Below are positions 15,501 through 27,256 of a stretch of 64,000 bases of DNA, piece after piece. The position numbers were made by a program, and so were the translations under genes. Source of the stretch: Takifugu bimaculatus (taxonomy: Eukaryota; Chordata; Actinopteri; Tetraodontiformes; Tetraodontidae); the NCBI GenBank assembly GCA_004026145.2, contig CP034985.2, positions 7,075,851-7,139,850 of the forward strand, given 5' to 3'. The notes below the pieces were generated by a model, which did no database searches, was not told the origin of the DNA, and saw only the letters and a list, made by a program, of their open reading frames with translations. How positions within the stretch are numbered: the first letter of the stretch is position 1; each line of letters starts with the position of its first letter.

Positions 15501-18500
15501 CCGATGATTTAAATGATGATATTTTGATTTACTCTCTATTCTCCAGAGCTGGTACTTCGTTATCTTCTTCCTGGACTCTTACCAGTTTCAGCTTCTCCTT
15601 CTTCCGTCTGCCAGGTGCAGACCCAGAGGAGCTGGGTCCCGACTCCTGGCCGACGGCATTGCCTTCGTCGTCCAGTTCGCCGCCGTCGTCGTCTTCAAAG
15701 CACCACTCGGGGAGAGCCGGGGGAGAGGGCGCGTCCTCCTCGTCGCCGTAACGACGGAAAAGCTCTCTGAGGTAGTCTCCCTTGTAGATCCCTGGAGTCC
15801 GGGCTTGGCTGAAAGCCGCCACAGCGGCCTCGACGCTGATGAGAGGAAGTGAGCACAGATGGATGTTAAAAATAAGCTTTTCAAGTTCTTTTTGTTTTTT
15901 ATGCGTGCGATGTTGAAATGACTCAGAACAATCATGTAATAATTGGATACGTTGGCAAGTAAACCAACTTTGAGGCGCTACAATGTCTCATACGACTGAA
16001 TGCAACGAGGGGGACAGTTACAATGAAGTCTCATAATTCAGGAAGTTAATTTCCCCTGGAGATCGATGCAGGGTCCGTTCAAGGGTTTCAGGGTCTGGGT
16101 CAATAGAGAACAGGAGAACAAAAGACCCCACTGAGCATCGGGAAAATTAGGACGGCCATTTTTCAGCATTTCATCAATCACAGAAAGACCAAAAAACATC
16201 ACGCTGCAAGAATAAGAGCAGGTGGGGAGCAGCAATCAGAGCAGCGATACGTTTTGGACATCGATCCACCGAGACACACATGAAGCAGCAGGAGGGATGT
16301 AAAATCCTCTGGAAATAGAACAGGATGGAGTAGGTGGTGGGAGGGTTTGTTCGACCTTCATGTCTACAGCTGTGAGAGATCTCCAGCTAAATGACCCCCC
16401 CCCCCGGCGGCAGCAGCCTTCTCTGGTGACGCTAAGGCCATATGTGTTGGCTCGGAGGGTTGATGCTTTTGTGCGAGGCAATTGTGAAGGCAGTAAACAG
16501 CACAAGCGGTGCCGCTGATCAATACCTCCAGTCCATTTTCTCAACCAGGTATGCACATATCAGGAAGCCTGTTCGGTTGAAGCCATGCGTGCAGTGAACA
16601 CCTTTGAGACAGAGAGAGAGCAAATTAAAACACACACCAGCTAACACTTGGAAATCCCAAATATTAAACTGAAAACACAGTGAGACCTACAAGACTGAGC
16701 CTTCGCAGGAGCTAAAGGGTAAAGAAATGTTCTGAAATATGAGTGAAAACGCAACAGTCGTAACAGCAGCTAAATTAAAAAAGTCACACACTGTTCCCCG
16801 GTAATGGACGTTTGCCTGGCAACACCAGAGCCACTGCAGATGAATTCAACCATCAAAGGATGAGGGGGTGTCCAGATTTATCAGCCCAACTGGCTAATTT
16901 GGACACAGATTCCACAGAGAGAATGAAATCTAATCACCAGCTGGATAAAGACAGGATGTAGCCGAGATGACATTCACAGTCTGCTGTGATGTTTGAGCGC
17001 TCTGATACACAAACCACGCTGCCGGTGGGAGGTGGGGACGGTTCTGGACAGGATGTGAAGCTTCTGGGGTGAAGTATGAGAGCACCCTGCTGTCAGCAGA
17101 CTGAAACCGCAACTTCAAACCAAACCACCCGCAGAACTGCCAACAGGCACAAATATCAAAGTAGGCGAAGCTGCCAAATCAGCATGAAGGAAGAAAAAGG
17201 AAGGAGGGCAATTGAAAACAGGCCGCAGCAGCTCTGAACGACCCCTGACCGAAGGCAATAAAATGCTTAATTAATCAGTAATACAAAGCAAATATGTCTA
17301 GGATGCAGATGCTATTGGAAAATGACAATAAGCTAAGATATCAGCAGTCACCTGCCCACATGCAGACATCTGCACGATGCTCAGCTGACCTCTGAAACCA
17401 AGGACGATCGGACACGCTCGCGTCCTTTCACCTTGAAATCACCTGCACGGCATTCAGGGGGAGGTGTGTTGTTTTCCCACAACTCCCACACACACACAGA
17501 ACCCACACAGAGTTACAAAACAACACACCGGGATCTGATCCACGACCCCGTGAATTGGAAAGCTTCATTTGCTATTCTGTCATCAAGAAACGAACTTTGA
17601 CATGCTCATTTCACAAAAAAAGTGACCACAAAAAAGTCTGTGTAAGAAAAAGGCACAACTATTCCAAATCCAGAGAAAGGATGACCTCTGCTGGACACAT
17701 GACACGATGCTGCTGATGACAATAAGTCATCAAAACACTGAACGGATACCAGGAAGGCCATATCTTCAGTTTTCATGCACATCATCAAACTGCTAACCCA
17801 GACACAAATGCCACAGATGTATATGAAATCATACAAATGATTCATAGGGATAAAAAAAATATTCTTTCATAAAAAGATTGAATTGTAAAAAGACAACGAT
17901 CTCCTGGTGGAAAGTGGAGTCAATGCATGGAGGAAAAGGGATGTTTGTGAGTTTCCATTCAGGGGACTCTCTGAGGAAGCCTGGAACACTCTGATCTGAC
18001 CTCTGACAGCCGGCGTTAGAACCAGAAAACTGCTTAACCACAGATACAAACACAGCTGAAACACGAGGAAGAGAGACTCACCTATTAATTCCGTGGGATT
18101 CCTCTCAATGAAGTGTTCACAGAGTCTGATGAACATTGCAGTGGTGTCTGCAGAAGGACACTCGCCGTGGCTAAAACAATGGGCGACACTGCTGTTGGAA
18201 CACATGGGAACTGCCCTTCCACCAGCATACATCGATGGAAATGAACTCATACCCTTTACAGTGAAGCTTCACATATTTGATGCCTTCTTTTTCAATGTCG
18301 TTGCGGTCATAAAAGCGCGTCGTGTTCGTCAGGTCCACAAGCAAACCCATTTTCACCTACAGTCATCAAAGAGAGGAAAAAAACACGATCGCATGTATGT
18401 TTTTTATTTCAAATGTCACTGTTGAACGTCGTTCTTTACACTGCCACAAACCTTTAAACTTTTCAGGAGGTTGGACAGCATGCTGGGATGAAATCTGTTC

Positions 18501-19554
18501 TCTGCTGCGACTTGGTCATCATATCTGGGGCCCAACATCGTCTTCATCGGTAGAAATTTACCTATGATGAAAAAATCCACTCCGATTACAAATATAAAAA
18601 GAAAATGTTTGGTTACATTCTAAAAATCAATGAAACACTAAAAAACAATGGTCAAAGTAATGCTCGAAAGGCAAATACTGTGCAATGCATCTACATATTT
18701 AGTAATTCCTCATCAATAAAGCATCATTTTATTGTGGTGGAGGTTCGAGTGCCTTTAGCAGCCTAGAAAAAACAAATTACATTCCAATAAGAGAACTGCT
18801 CATTCAACAAATAATGGTGCCCTGAGTTCTACACTTGTTAGTGTAAAGTTTATTAAGTTAATACTGTAATATATCGTTTGGTGTTGTTAGAGTCCACAGG
18901 GGATAATTCATTTTCTCAAACTGACTTGAGTTCTTCCCAAAATTGGCTCATCAGCAAAAATAGAGAAATGTTCTTCAGGTGGTTACAAAGGTGCGGTTTA
19001 AATTAAAGAATTGAATTTAGAGTTAAGGTGTAAAAAGAAAAAAAAGCTGTGAGAAGGCTGGTTTGTTTTGACACGTGACACTGCAACAGTAAAGCTAACA
19101 TCACATCCCTCAGAGTAAACGAAAACACATCTAGCACCAATTAAAGCACTTCAAATCTTGTGATGGTCGTCTAAAGATTATGTTCAAATTCTACTAAGGT
19201 GGTTGGTTTGGGGGGGGAAATGAAGCAATGTTTGTGAAGAATAGATAATGTTTTCTGTGGCAGTTAGCCATGGATGTCAAGTTAGCTAACAAGTTTGTAA
19301 ACTAGCGACCATTTTATCTGCTAGTCATATTAAAATACACTGGCTCTTCAAATGTGCGCTTTATGGTTGACACCAGCAACTGTTTTGATGTATATAACTG
19401 CGGCAATCCGACGGGTTGTCTTCAAAAACAAAGCAACAGCATCAATACTTACAGCTTAATGATGCTAACTGGTGTTTGCTTTTGTCTTACCTTCCACGGG
19501 TTGTCCTCGTCTGGGACAGCTCCGCCATCTAGGTGGGGGTCCGGTGTGTGACAT
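3532..19554 (-). CDS. rngtt: mRNA capping enzyme (RNA triphosphatase-guanylyltransferase), 5' part, exons 1-10
   Basis: Bifunctional nuclear enzyme that removes the gamma-phosphate from nascent Pol II RNA and adds the GMP cap. Exons, in transcript order: 19554-19491, 18561-18452, 18356-18253, 18170-18082, 16601-16526, 15835-15583, 14184-14075, 13345-13243, 7454-7319, 3603-3532. All have GT-AG borders and matching phases, giving about 372 residues of the family's roughly 597; the rest lies off the left edge. The start is MSHTGPPPRW, aligning with the vertebrate N-terminus. Exon 5 holds the cysteine-phosphatase loop HCTHGFNRTG (Cys about 126). Exon 6 is the acidic linker. Exon 8 carries the guanylyltransferase lysine in WKADGT, and exons 9-10 carry EVFMIDRDNSVF and LLDGEMIID. 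Exon 8 has one extra base near 13278 that shifts the raw frame before the lysine; without it the exon is 102 nt and in phase. Identification is secure; exact Met choice is inferred. Confidence 0.95.
3604..13242 (-). other. rngtt: rngtt introns 9 and 8
   Basis: Two long introns (3.7 and 5.8 kb) around the 136-nt exon 9. They are AT-rich with scattered short repeats and no supportable gene on either strand. rngtt is also a large gene in other vertebrates. Confidence 0.6.
7975..8460. repeat. Possible degenerate interspersed repeat in rngtt intron 8
   Basis: GC-richer than its surroundings, with two overlapping minus-strand frames of 70-80 codons broken by stops. This has the look of an old transposon remnant. 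I cannot name the family, and no second copy exists in the window. Confidence 0.25.
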
Positions 19555-19980
19555 GTCCAGGGAATGTTTTGGTGCAACAAATATTTTAAAAAATAGCCTG
19601 TGGCTTGATGGTCCCTCTCGTAAAGGCGGTCGAGACTCTGGGCCGTTTAGCTCCTAAGTCAGAAAGATATAACCAATTTAAACTCTTTCAACATTCTGCT
19701 GCAGATTTTTCCCGTTGCTGCCCGGACTAACTAGAGACTGGCGCTACACAACAAACATAATTAGAGTACGGTTTTCTTAAGTTTGAATCACAGCTAATGC
19801 TATCACAACACCAATGAACTCTTCAACGTGCTAGCTAGCTTTAGCTAAAGTGGCACCACTAGCCCCTCTTCTTCACGAATGTCGTTCAGACGAACAATCG
19901 TGTCAGTTCGCCACCTGCTGGTCAATGTGAGAAAAGACAACTAAAAAACACACAAACCACCTCATCATTGAAGCGACACG
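19555..19980 (-). promoter_or_regulatory. rngtt: rngtt promoter region between tandem genes
   Basis: Roughly 430 bp between the receptor poly(A) signal and the rngtt ATG must contain the capping-enzyme promoter and 5' UTR. I see no TATA box and no strong named motif. Confidence 0.4.
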
Positions 19981-19986
19981 TTTATT
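19981..19986 (-). terminator. Poly(A) signal of the cytokine receptor gene
   Basis: AATAAA on the minus strand about 295 nt after the receptor stop codon. The rngtt start codon lies about 430 bp further, so the two minus-strand genes are in close tandem. Confidence 0.65.
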
Positions 19987-20278
19987 TGATGCGTAATCTT
20001 GCGCACACAAAATCTAACATTTAAATACCTTTTTTTTACATCAAAACAACAGCCTGAATAACACACTTCCGCACATAACATACCTCTTTCCAGATTATAT
20101 GTACAGCAGTCTTAATTAATTACCCTCAGTCTCAAATTTATCTATATCCAAGACTTTAAAAGTGACAAGGAGATTCGCAGTTTGATCACTGGTAAATTGG
20201 ACACATGGTTATGAAAGCACAAAAGAGTAATAAGGAACATTTGTAAGAGTAAAAACAACTCTTATCTACTTCCCCATC

Positions 20279-23200
20279 TTAATGATCTTTACTCGGCATT
20301 TGTTTCATTTTGGAGCCCTCTTGTCCTTGTTTAAAGCTGTCCAGAGTAACATAAACAATGTGTGATGGCTTCTTTTCCTTCTGTTTGACGAGAACATGCG
20401 TATGCATGGGGCTCTGGCTGCGATACGGGCTGTGAAGACACCTCTCTGACACTAGCAGGTTTAACGTTTCCCCAGAAGGTGCATTCTGTGTGTGTACAGG
20501 GTTAACGGACTGTCTGTACGATCTGACTATAATATGGTCAGGGGTCTCCTCTGAGCTCTCCTCTGCCTCCTCATTGGTGGGGTCATCACCACAACATGTG
20601 TCTTCCATAGAGGAGTCTGGTCTGTGAGCTTCCTCTGTGTAAACTCTGTCACAGATGCTCTCAGATGGAGTGTGGAATGGCAGCCTGTAGACACGTGTCC
20701 TGCAGACGTATAGTATCCATAGGTCAGCATTCAGACAGATTGAAATATTAACAGAGGAGGTGCAAGTGCAATGATGACATGACTGACAGCCAAAGTACAG
20801 TTTCAAGCCCTGTCAAAAACCCAAATTAAGATATATTTATTTGTTTGTTTACTGGGACGCACCCGATAGCGTGTATTTGGCTTCATCTAGTGGAAGGAAG
20901 ACCTAATAAGCTTAATATTCTAGGAGTAGCAGAGTTGAATGAAGAATTTGTATTAAGTATATTGAGTGCTGTTGTCTCTTATTTTCCAATGTAAGGCCAT
21001 AATGATTCTGTCTCAATTATCTTCTGCAGATTGAGGAAGTAAAAGATCTGTTAAGAGTCCATACCGTTTCATATGTTGATGGCCACGCTGCCACAGAACT
21101 GTTGCCAGGGTTTGGTAAAGGTTTCTTTCTGTGTTTCATCCATCTAAAAATCAATCAATCGATTAGCATCAATTTGGGCTGCTGATGTTTAGTCCGATAT
21201 CTGTTTTCCACGTCAAATCATCACTGATAGAGTGAAACGTACTGAACGGCGCAGCAAGATCCAACAAATATCACAAGCACTGTAAAGATCCCCCCAGAGA
21301 CAATCATTGCTGTTCTGATCCTTGGATCTGTCAAAAATAAGACAATAAAAGATGCAAAGAAACATGACAAAACGTTACCAATGCAGCTCTTATGCCTTCT
21401 ATTTTCATGACATTATTTATACTGTTAAAAGATCAATAACTTTCCCCCAAAGACATTTTGAAAGGAACAGAAAATGCAACATAAAAGAAGCGCAACCCTC
21501 ATTATGCTGAGAAACTCCACAACTACACGTCTGACTTGCGTTTATGGAGGGTGATGAACGACCCTTATCAGGTTTGCTTGTCGTCCCCTGATGGATCCAC
21601 AGCGAACATGGCACATTCCACAAGAGCGATAAAGCCTCCTCACCAATTTTTTGGGTTTTGAAGAAGCTCTCCTGGCTTTTACTTCTTCCAGTAAGAGTAG
21701 CAGCCTCCACATAGACGCTATACTGGGTTTCTGGTGTGAGAGCCTGTCAGGACCATCTCGTGCTGCGTGCCATCTGCTGAAACATCTGCAGGGAAGCCAG
21801 GAGAGAAACGTCGCTCAAGCAAAGACCTTAGTTCATTTTAAACATCAGCCGAACCTGTCGGCCTTACTGAATTGTCTTCCATTATGGATCCTGTAAAAGA
21901 CGGTGTAGTTGACAGTGACGCCACCACAGGCGTCCTGGGACTCCTCCTTCCACCTCACGAGGACACTTGTGTCCTCAGCCTGAATGCTGACGATAGTGAT
22001 ATTCCCTGGGTCTGAAGGAACAAGAAAAATCAGCAACAAAACCCACCAGGCTCACCGTCGGTCTCATAATTTACCTCCGCTGGAGCAGATCTGAAGGACC
22101 TGAGATCCGTGCCCTGTCCCGTCATCCAAGAGGGGTGTTACAGTGATATCATACGGCGTCCTATCCAGCAGGTCTGTGAGGGAAGAGGAGACTATTTAAT
22201 TCATGCCTAACTGATGAGAACGCATCCCATCCTGTCTGCAGTTTCATCCGTGCCGCCCACCAGACAGCGTCACATTTGTGTGTCTGCTTTCTTTCCAGTG
22301 ATATCGACGCCCATCGTGGGTGTAGTCGATCATATATCCACTGACAGGCTGATCCGGAGCCTTCCAGGTGACCAGGATGACGCCCTCGTGACTTCTGGCC
22401 TCAACGTTGCCGACCTGAGGGAGGCCTGTGGAGTCAGAAATATAGCTCAGCACCAAACGGTGGTCCGGCCCCGGGTTCGAGCCTTATTCAACCATTTATG
22501 GGCAACAGGTTGTGGCGATTCCTGTCTGCAGGCAACACTCACTCGCTCCAACCGCTGGAACGTAAACAGAGTCCCCGGCGAACAGGGTCCCGTCCCGGAA
22601 GATTCTGAGGCTGATTCTGTGCGCGTCTTGAGTCACAACACAAACAGAACCTCCGCAGGAAGCGCCCGTGGGGTCGCCGTGGCGACTCTGCGTGAGGGTG
22701 AAGGTCAATGCATCGCGGCACGTTGGGGGGATCTCCTGTGAAGAGGTCAAAGCGCACGAAAACGCTCGCGGAATTCAGGTGTCGTTTGGAAACCGCGTTC
22801 CCAGCATGTGAGTAAGGAGGTCCTCACCTTCCACATGGTCAGCACTTTTCTGACTCCATTCTCCGTCGAGCCCATAACCTTCCTCCACAGACGTGGTTTG
22901 AAATCCCCCTCTAAAGAGGAATGAGACGTTTAAAATTGCACATCTGTGTTATCTAGGACAGTATATCTGTGTCATTTGTAAGTTTTTTCATCGTCTCACT
23001 GTTTAGCTGGGTTAGAACCGTCGTCTCATGGCTCCAGCCGCTCCAGGGTGCCTCGGACAGAGCGCAGCGGACTGCAAAGGTGTAGTTTCTGCAGGACTCC
23101 ACACCTTCTATGGTTGCTGCTGCTTTGTTACAGTTCCTCACAGTCGTATTGATCACCCACTGGCAATATACGAGATCTCATGAAATGTTGTGAGAATTTC

Positions 23201-25416
23201 GATATGGGGGAAAGGAAGGGCTCTTACCTGCGGTGGGTCAACACTGACTGCCTGGAAAGAAGCAGAAACATCTGTTCTAAGATGCTTTTGCACATTTGAA
23301 TTGCAACACAACAAGGATCAAGCTTGTTTTCCGTCAACAGGCGAGGGGAACTACCGTTTACAGCCATTTCCTGTATGCAGTGCTGTCGCACAGGTGACTT
23401 GGGGAGGATTCACATCCTCCTAAATGTGTCATGGTAAAGCCTGTTGTGAAAGATATGTGGAATAACCAGGACTGGGGGGTGGTAAAAGTTGTGGTGTGTT
23501 TTTGAACACCTCATCCTGCTTTTCACGTGTCGTTCAGAGAGCTGCCGCAGTGAAACTCTCTCCACTGCCACCATACAAATCTCTCTCCTTAAATTGTGGG
23601 TTTGGGCTGTACTAATGAGGTGCTGAGTGTAGATCAATAATGTGAATTTCTGATTTGGACATGAGGCTTCACCATAAGAAACATTGAAAAATGAAAGAGG
23701 GTGTAAATCTACTTTCCGTACCCACTGTAGCATGAATATTTTTGGTATCCCCTCCCATTTATGAGCCTAATATTAACATACCCTGTATTTCAGTTGGCAG
23801 TGATACAAATACTCTGAAAGGCATGACTGGATCTTCCATTCGACCAGCAGACTGTCAGAGACAGTGGTGACGCTGAGTTCTGGTCGGGTAATATTCACTG
23901 AGGGAAAAAGATAATCATGAAACACCCAAATGCAGAACATATGTACAAAGAAAGGGATGTTTTTTCTTTTTCTGTAGACTTGACCTTACGTATTGTTGAC
24001 AGTGTAATCTCATAACGGTCGGAGAAAGTTTCCCAGGAAGCCGATTTCGCGCTCACGGTGACAGTGTAACGTCCCCCGAGATGCATTTCTTTCATACGGC
24101 TGAAGTCGGATGTGCACGTGGTCTCGTTCGATCTGCAAAGTTCGGTCACAGACGTGCACGACAAACTAAAAGAGAAGCATGTATTATTACATAAAAAGAA
24201 AACTTTCATTCACACAGTGAAGGAGCAAGACTCACCACAGTACAGAGTAGTTGGTTTGCAGTGAGTTCCCCTGATGTTCCCAGCTGCATGTAAACAGTCC
24301 TGGTAGATCTCCTGCTGTCTGGTGCAACATGCACGACAGCTTTGTAGGTTTGGCTGTAAAGACAACATAAATTAGCATCTAAAATAACTTAGGAACACCA
24401 AAAGCACTTCTTACTGTATGTTGTGATGGTGGTGCCTCCGAGAACCTGCTGGATGTCTGAGCTGTGGCACTGCAGCGTAGCCACGGGCTCGGTGATGTGT
24501 TCCAGAGAGAGCACGGTGTGGGAAGCGTTGATGGTTTTGGAAAGCCTCTGGTGTAGTATCCTATTGTTTAAGGTCCAGAAGACTTTACCACGGACGCACC
24601 AGGAGAGACAGGTTATCTCGGCACTGGATCCCACCTCAACGTACAGATCTTTAGGGACAACGTTGCATTTTCTCCCACCGAGGCCTGCAGGAGACAACAA
24701 TGCGCAATAAATTCTGCTTAGTCATTAAAGGTTGCAAAGAGGTAGGTTGCAACCAAAAAAAATTAAAAAATTAAAACAGGGTCAAAAATTAACAGGGTCA
24801 GAAAGACAGAAACCATCATCTATCGATAGAGAATATTTATGACCATACTAACAATAGGACTGTTGCCAGACTAGTAGTAGCTTCAAGATGTTAACTTTAG
24901 AACCATCCAGAACTTTACAGATGACGGATATAGGACATTAACTAGCACCATTTGGACTGTGTGATGGTGAGTTGTAGTTCAGGAATGATTCATACAGTAT
25001 TAATACATACAGTATTAATGGAGTGACCATCTTTCCACTGTAGCAATTGGATTCACAGTTATCTTTATAGTATTATATAGTATTGTATGTAGCCAGCACC
25101 AATTTGGTGTTGGAATGCAGTATTAGCAAAAAACAAAGAAAAAAAAAACCAAGAAATTTAAGTTGTTCTGCTTGTAAAATTTAAACATCCTGTTTTTCTC
25201 TTCAAATTTCCTGACTTAATAAGCCTGATTTGACCAGTAAGCAAGCTATGAAACCAAAAACAGGTCACTGTTAGACTCCAACTCCCTTTGTTGCGTGTTT
25301 CATTTGCCATACCAAAGATAAGGAACAAAAATATATTTAAAAAAATATCAGATTTACTTACCGCTACACATGTCAGGGATTAACATCAGGATGAATATAG
25401 TTAAAAGATACAACAT
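20279..25416 (-). CDS. Class I cytokine receptor, gp130 / G-CSFR / IL-12R-beta-2 type
   Basis: Single-pass cytokine receptor, about 812 residues. Exons: 25416-25362, 24684-24415, 24353-24236, 24165-23990, 23897-23782, 23251-23228, 23159-23000, 22910-22828, 22735-22543, 22425-22261, 22173-22075, 22011-21868, 21785-21644, 21327-21243, 21143-21065, 20809-20279. Exon 1 is a signal peptide (MLYLLTIFILMLIPDMCS). Then come an Ig-like domain, the cytokine-binding module with FTCSW and WSGWS (about 292-296), an FNIII with PRLWRKV, two more FNIII domains, a membrane helix at about 588-609, and Box 1-like KKPLPNPGNSSVAAWP. The tail has a YRSQ motif (20414-20425), a YXXQ-type STAT3 site, and a C-terminal VYVTL. 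Exon 13 has one extra base near 21741. The acceptor of the last exon is uncertain. Ig + module + three FNIII fits IL12RB2, CSF3R or gp130; local similarity points both to G-CSFR (ITVTPL) and IL-12R-beta-2 (the Cys before the last FNIII strand), so I give no symbol. Confidence 0.85.
23624..23729 (+). mobile_element. Tc1/mariner-like end fragment, copy 2
   Basis: Related to copy 1 by the identical 16-mer gacatgaggcttcacc and a similar cactgta end. It lies in the 0.5-kb intron 5 of the cytokine receptor gene and carries no coding capacity. Confidence 0.5.
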
Positions 25417-26819
25417 TTCCTCAATTCCACAAGGAATGTTCATAGAAAAACCACTGTGGAGTTATGGTAGATTCAGTTGCTTAAGAAAACCGCCTAGCTG
25501 CATCTGTTGCAGCAGACTGTACTCCTACTACACACCCTTGCATAATCCACACCAACGGAGCATTTCAGCCATCAAATAACTGAAACTGGAGCTGACTGTG
25601 AAACAACGGGATGTGTTGCCAGACTGGTAATAGGGTGAGCAAAGGGGAAGTTGAACATGTCTCTGAGACTTGGGCTGAAAATAAAAACCTCTCCACACTA
25701 AATATGCTGTCATGTTGAAGTGATAAAAGATTGTTTAACTATAATTCTTACATGATCAGGTACTATTTGATTCAACAGTATCTGTTCTTGCTATCTTTTT
25801 TTATTTAAAGGACTGTATATTCAATTACACTTAGATCAAATAAAGAACAAAGGAAGGGAAGCTAAATCACATGTTTTATTTGTTTCACAGCATTGTATTT
25901 ATAAGTGAATTTATTGAAGTACTGCTTTAAAGTATCTATACTTGTTTTTTTCTTCACTACATTTGAACCACAGGTTTTACTCCACAATAATACATGAATA
26001 ATCTCTTAACGTGTTACGTTTTTCTAATGTAAGCAGTTTTTAAAATAAATAAATAAATAAATTCGATTTACAGGAATTCACGTTCATGTGGTTTTTTGTC
26101 CACAACGGGTTGCCGTACCTTGATGGCTCAGTGACCCTCACGTGATTTTATGCTGCATAGTAATGGTGGCCGCTGCAGTTAAATAAAAGTCCGAGCCGCC
26201 CTATAGTCCTTATTTTAGTATAATAGATGGTGATTATGGGAACCGAGAAGTAGCCGGCTAGTGATGGAAAAACCGAAACATTCTGTTTTAATACGAATCA
26301 ATTGTGTTGAAATGTTCAGCGCTTCGAAACATTTGATAGTTACATTTGGCGACATCTGCTGGCCAATCTGTAACATAGCACTTGAATGAAATTATTCCAT
26401 GTGCATCTTGAAACGTTTGAATGTTTTTCCTTTAAAAGGACAAAAATGATATACTCGTGTAAAAACTTGATTTGTGATGTAACAACGATATGCTTTTAAA
26501 AGAGTGATAGAAAATTAAATTGAAGTTTTAGAAAATGAATTATTAATGTGAAACTCCACTGTTGCTTCAGCCAATGCATTTCAAAGTCATTTAGCTGTAT
26601 CTACAGAACAGAATTTTTTTTTAAAATAGTTGATATATTTGTCTTAAAGGATGTCAAAGCCTCTTGATTTGCGCAACAATATAGTTGTCGCCCCCTGAAA
26701 CCATAAAATGTGAATAATTATGCCAAGTATGACATTATTTCTGAATGCGTTGAAATGTAATGAATGCGTTGAATAAGGTCCTAAACACATATTAAATGGG
26801 GGGAATAAGAACTGCGTCA
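25417..26819. other. Intergenic, receptor gene to srsf5
   Basis: The two genes diverge from this 1.4-kb AT-rich stretch. A (TAAA)n-like run lies near 26043-26063. No gene or clear regulatory motif seen beyond those listed. Confidence 0.5.
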
Positions 26820-27233
26820 TAAAATAGGGAGCATTTCAAATCCAGCCCCGGGTTCGAGCGCGCGTGACGCAACGTGTGGTCACGTGACTTTCGCATGGCG
26901 AAGCTAGGTGACGAAACATCCTGAAGCTAGACGCTAGACTCAGCCGCCTGCTCCGCACGTTTCTAGTATACGGTACGTGTTTCGCTCTAAGCGTCTTAAT
27001 AAAACAGGCGTTTCTTAACCATCAAATATCGGTCAAACAATCGTAATGCTCCACTGTTTGCATAAATGAGGTTATTATGGTTAAACAAAAAAAAATGTTA
27101 GCTAGGCCAACTCGTTGGCAAGCTAGCAGGCTAAATAAGTAGGTCAATCTGTTGTCGCCAATTAGCATTATTTTAGTGTTATGAATCGAGAAAGGTTAGG
27201 AAAGAAAAGGGTTTTTTTGTTTTCTTTTCGCAG
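26820..27233 (+). promoter_or_regulatory. srsf5: srsf5 promoter region, non-coding exon 1 and intron 1
   Basis: Directly upstream of the srsf5 coding start, this stretch turns CpG-rich around 26855-26960 and contains TCACGTGA at 26880-26887, a full USF/MYC-MAX type E-box. A good donor (cg|gtacgt at 26973) followed by the acceptor ending at 27233 suggests a non-coding first exon ending at 26972. The transcription start is not visible from sequence alone. Confidence 0.5.
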
Positions 27234-27256
27234 AAAACTTCGACGAATCATCGATC

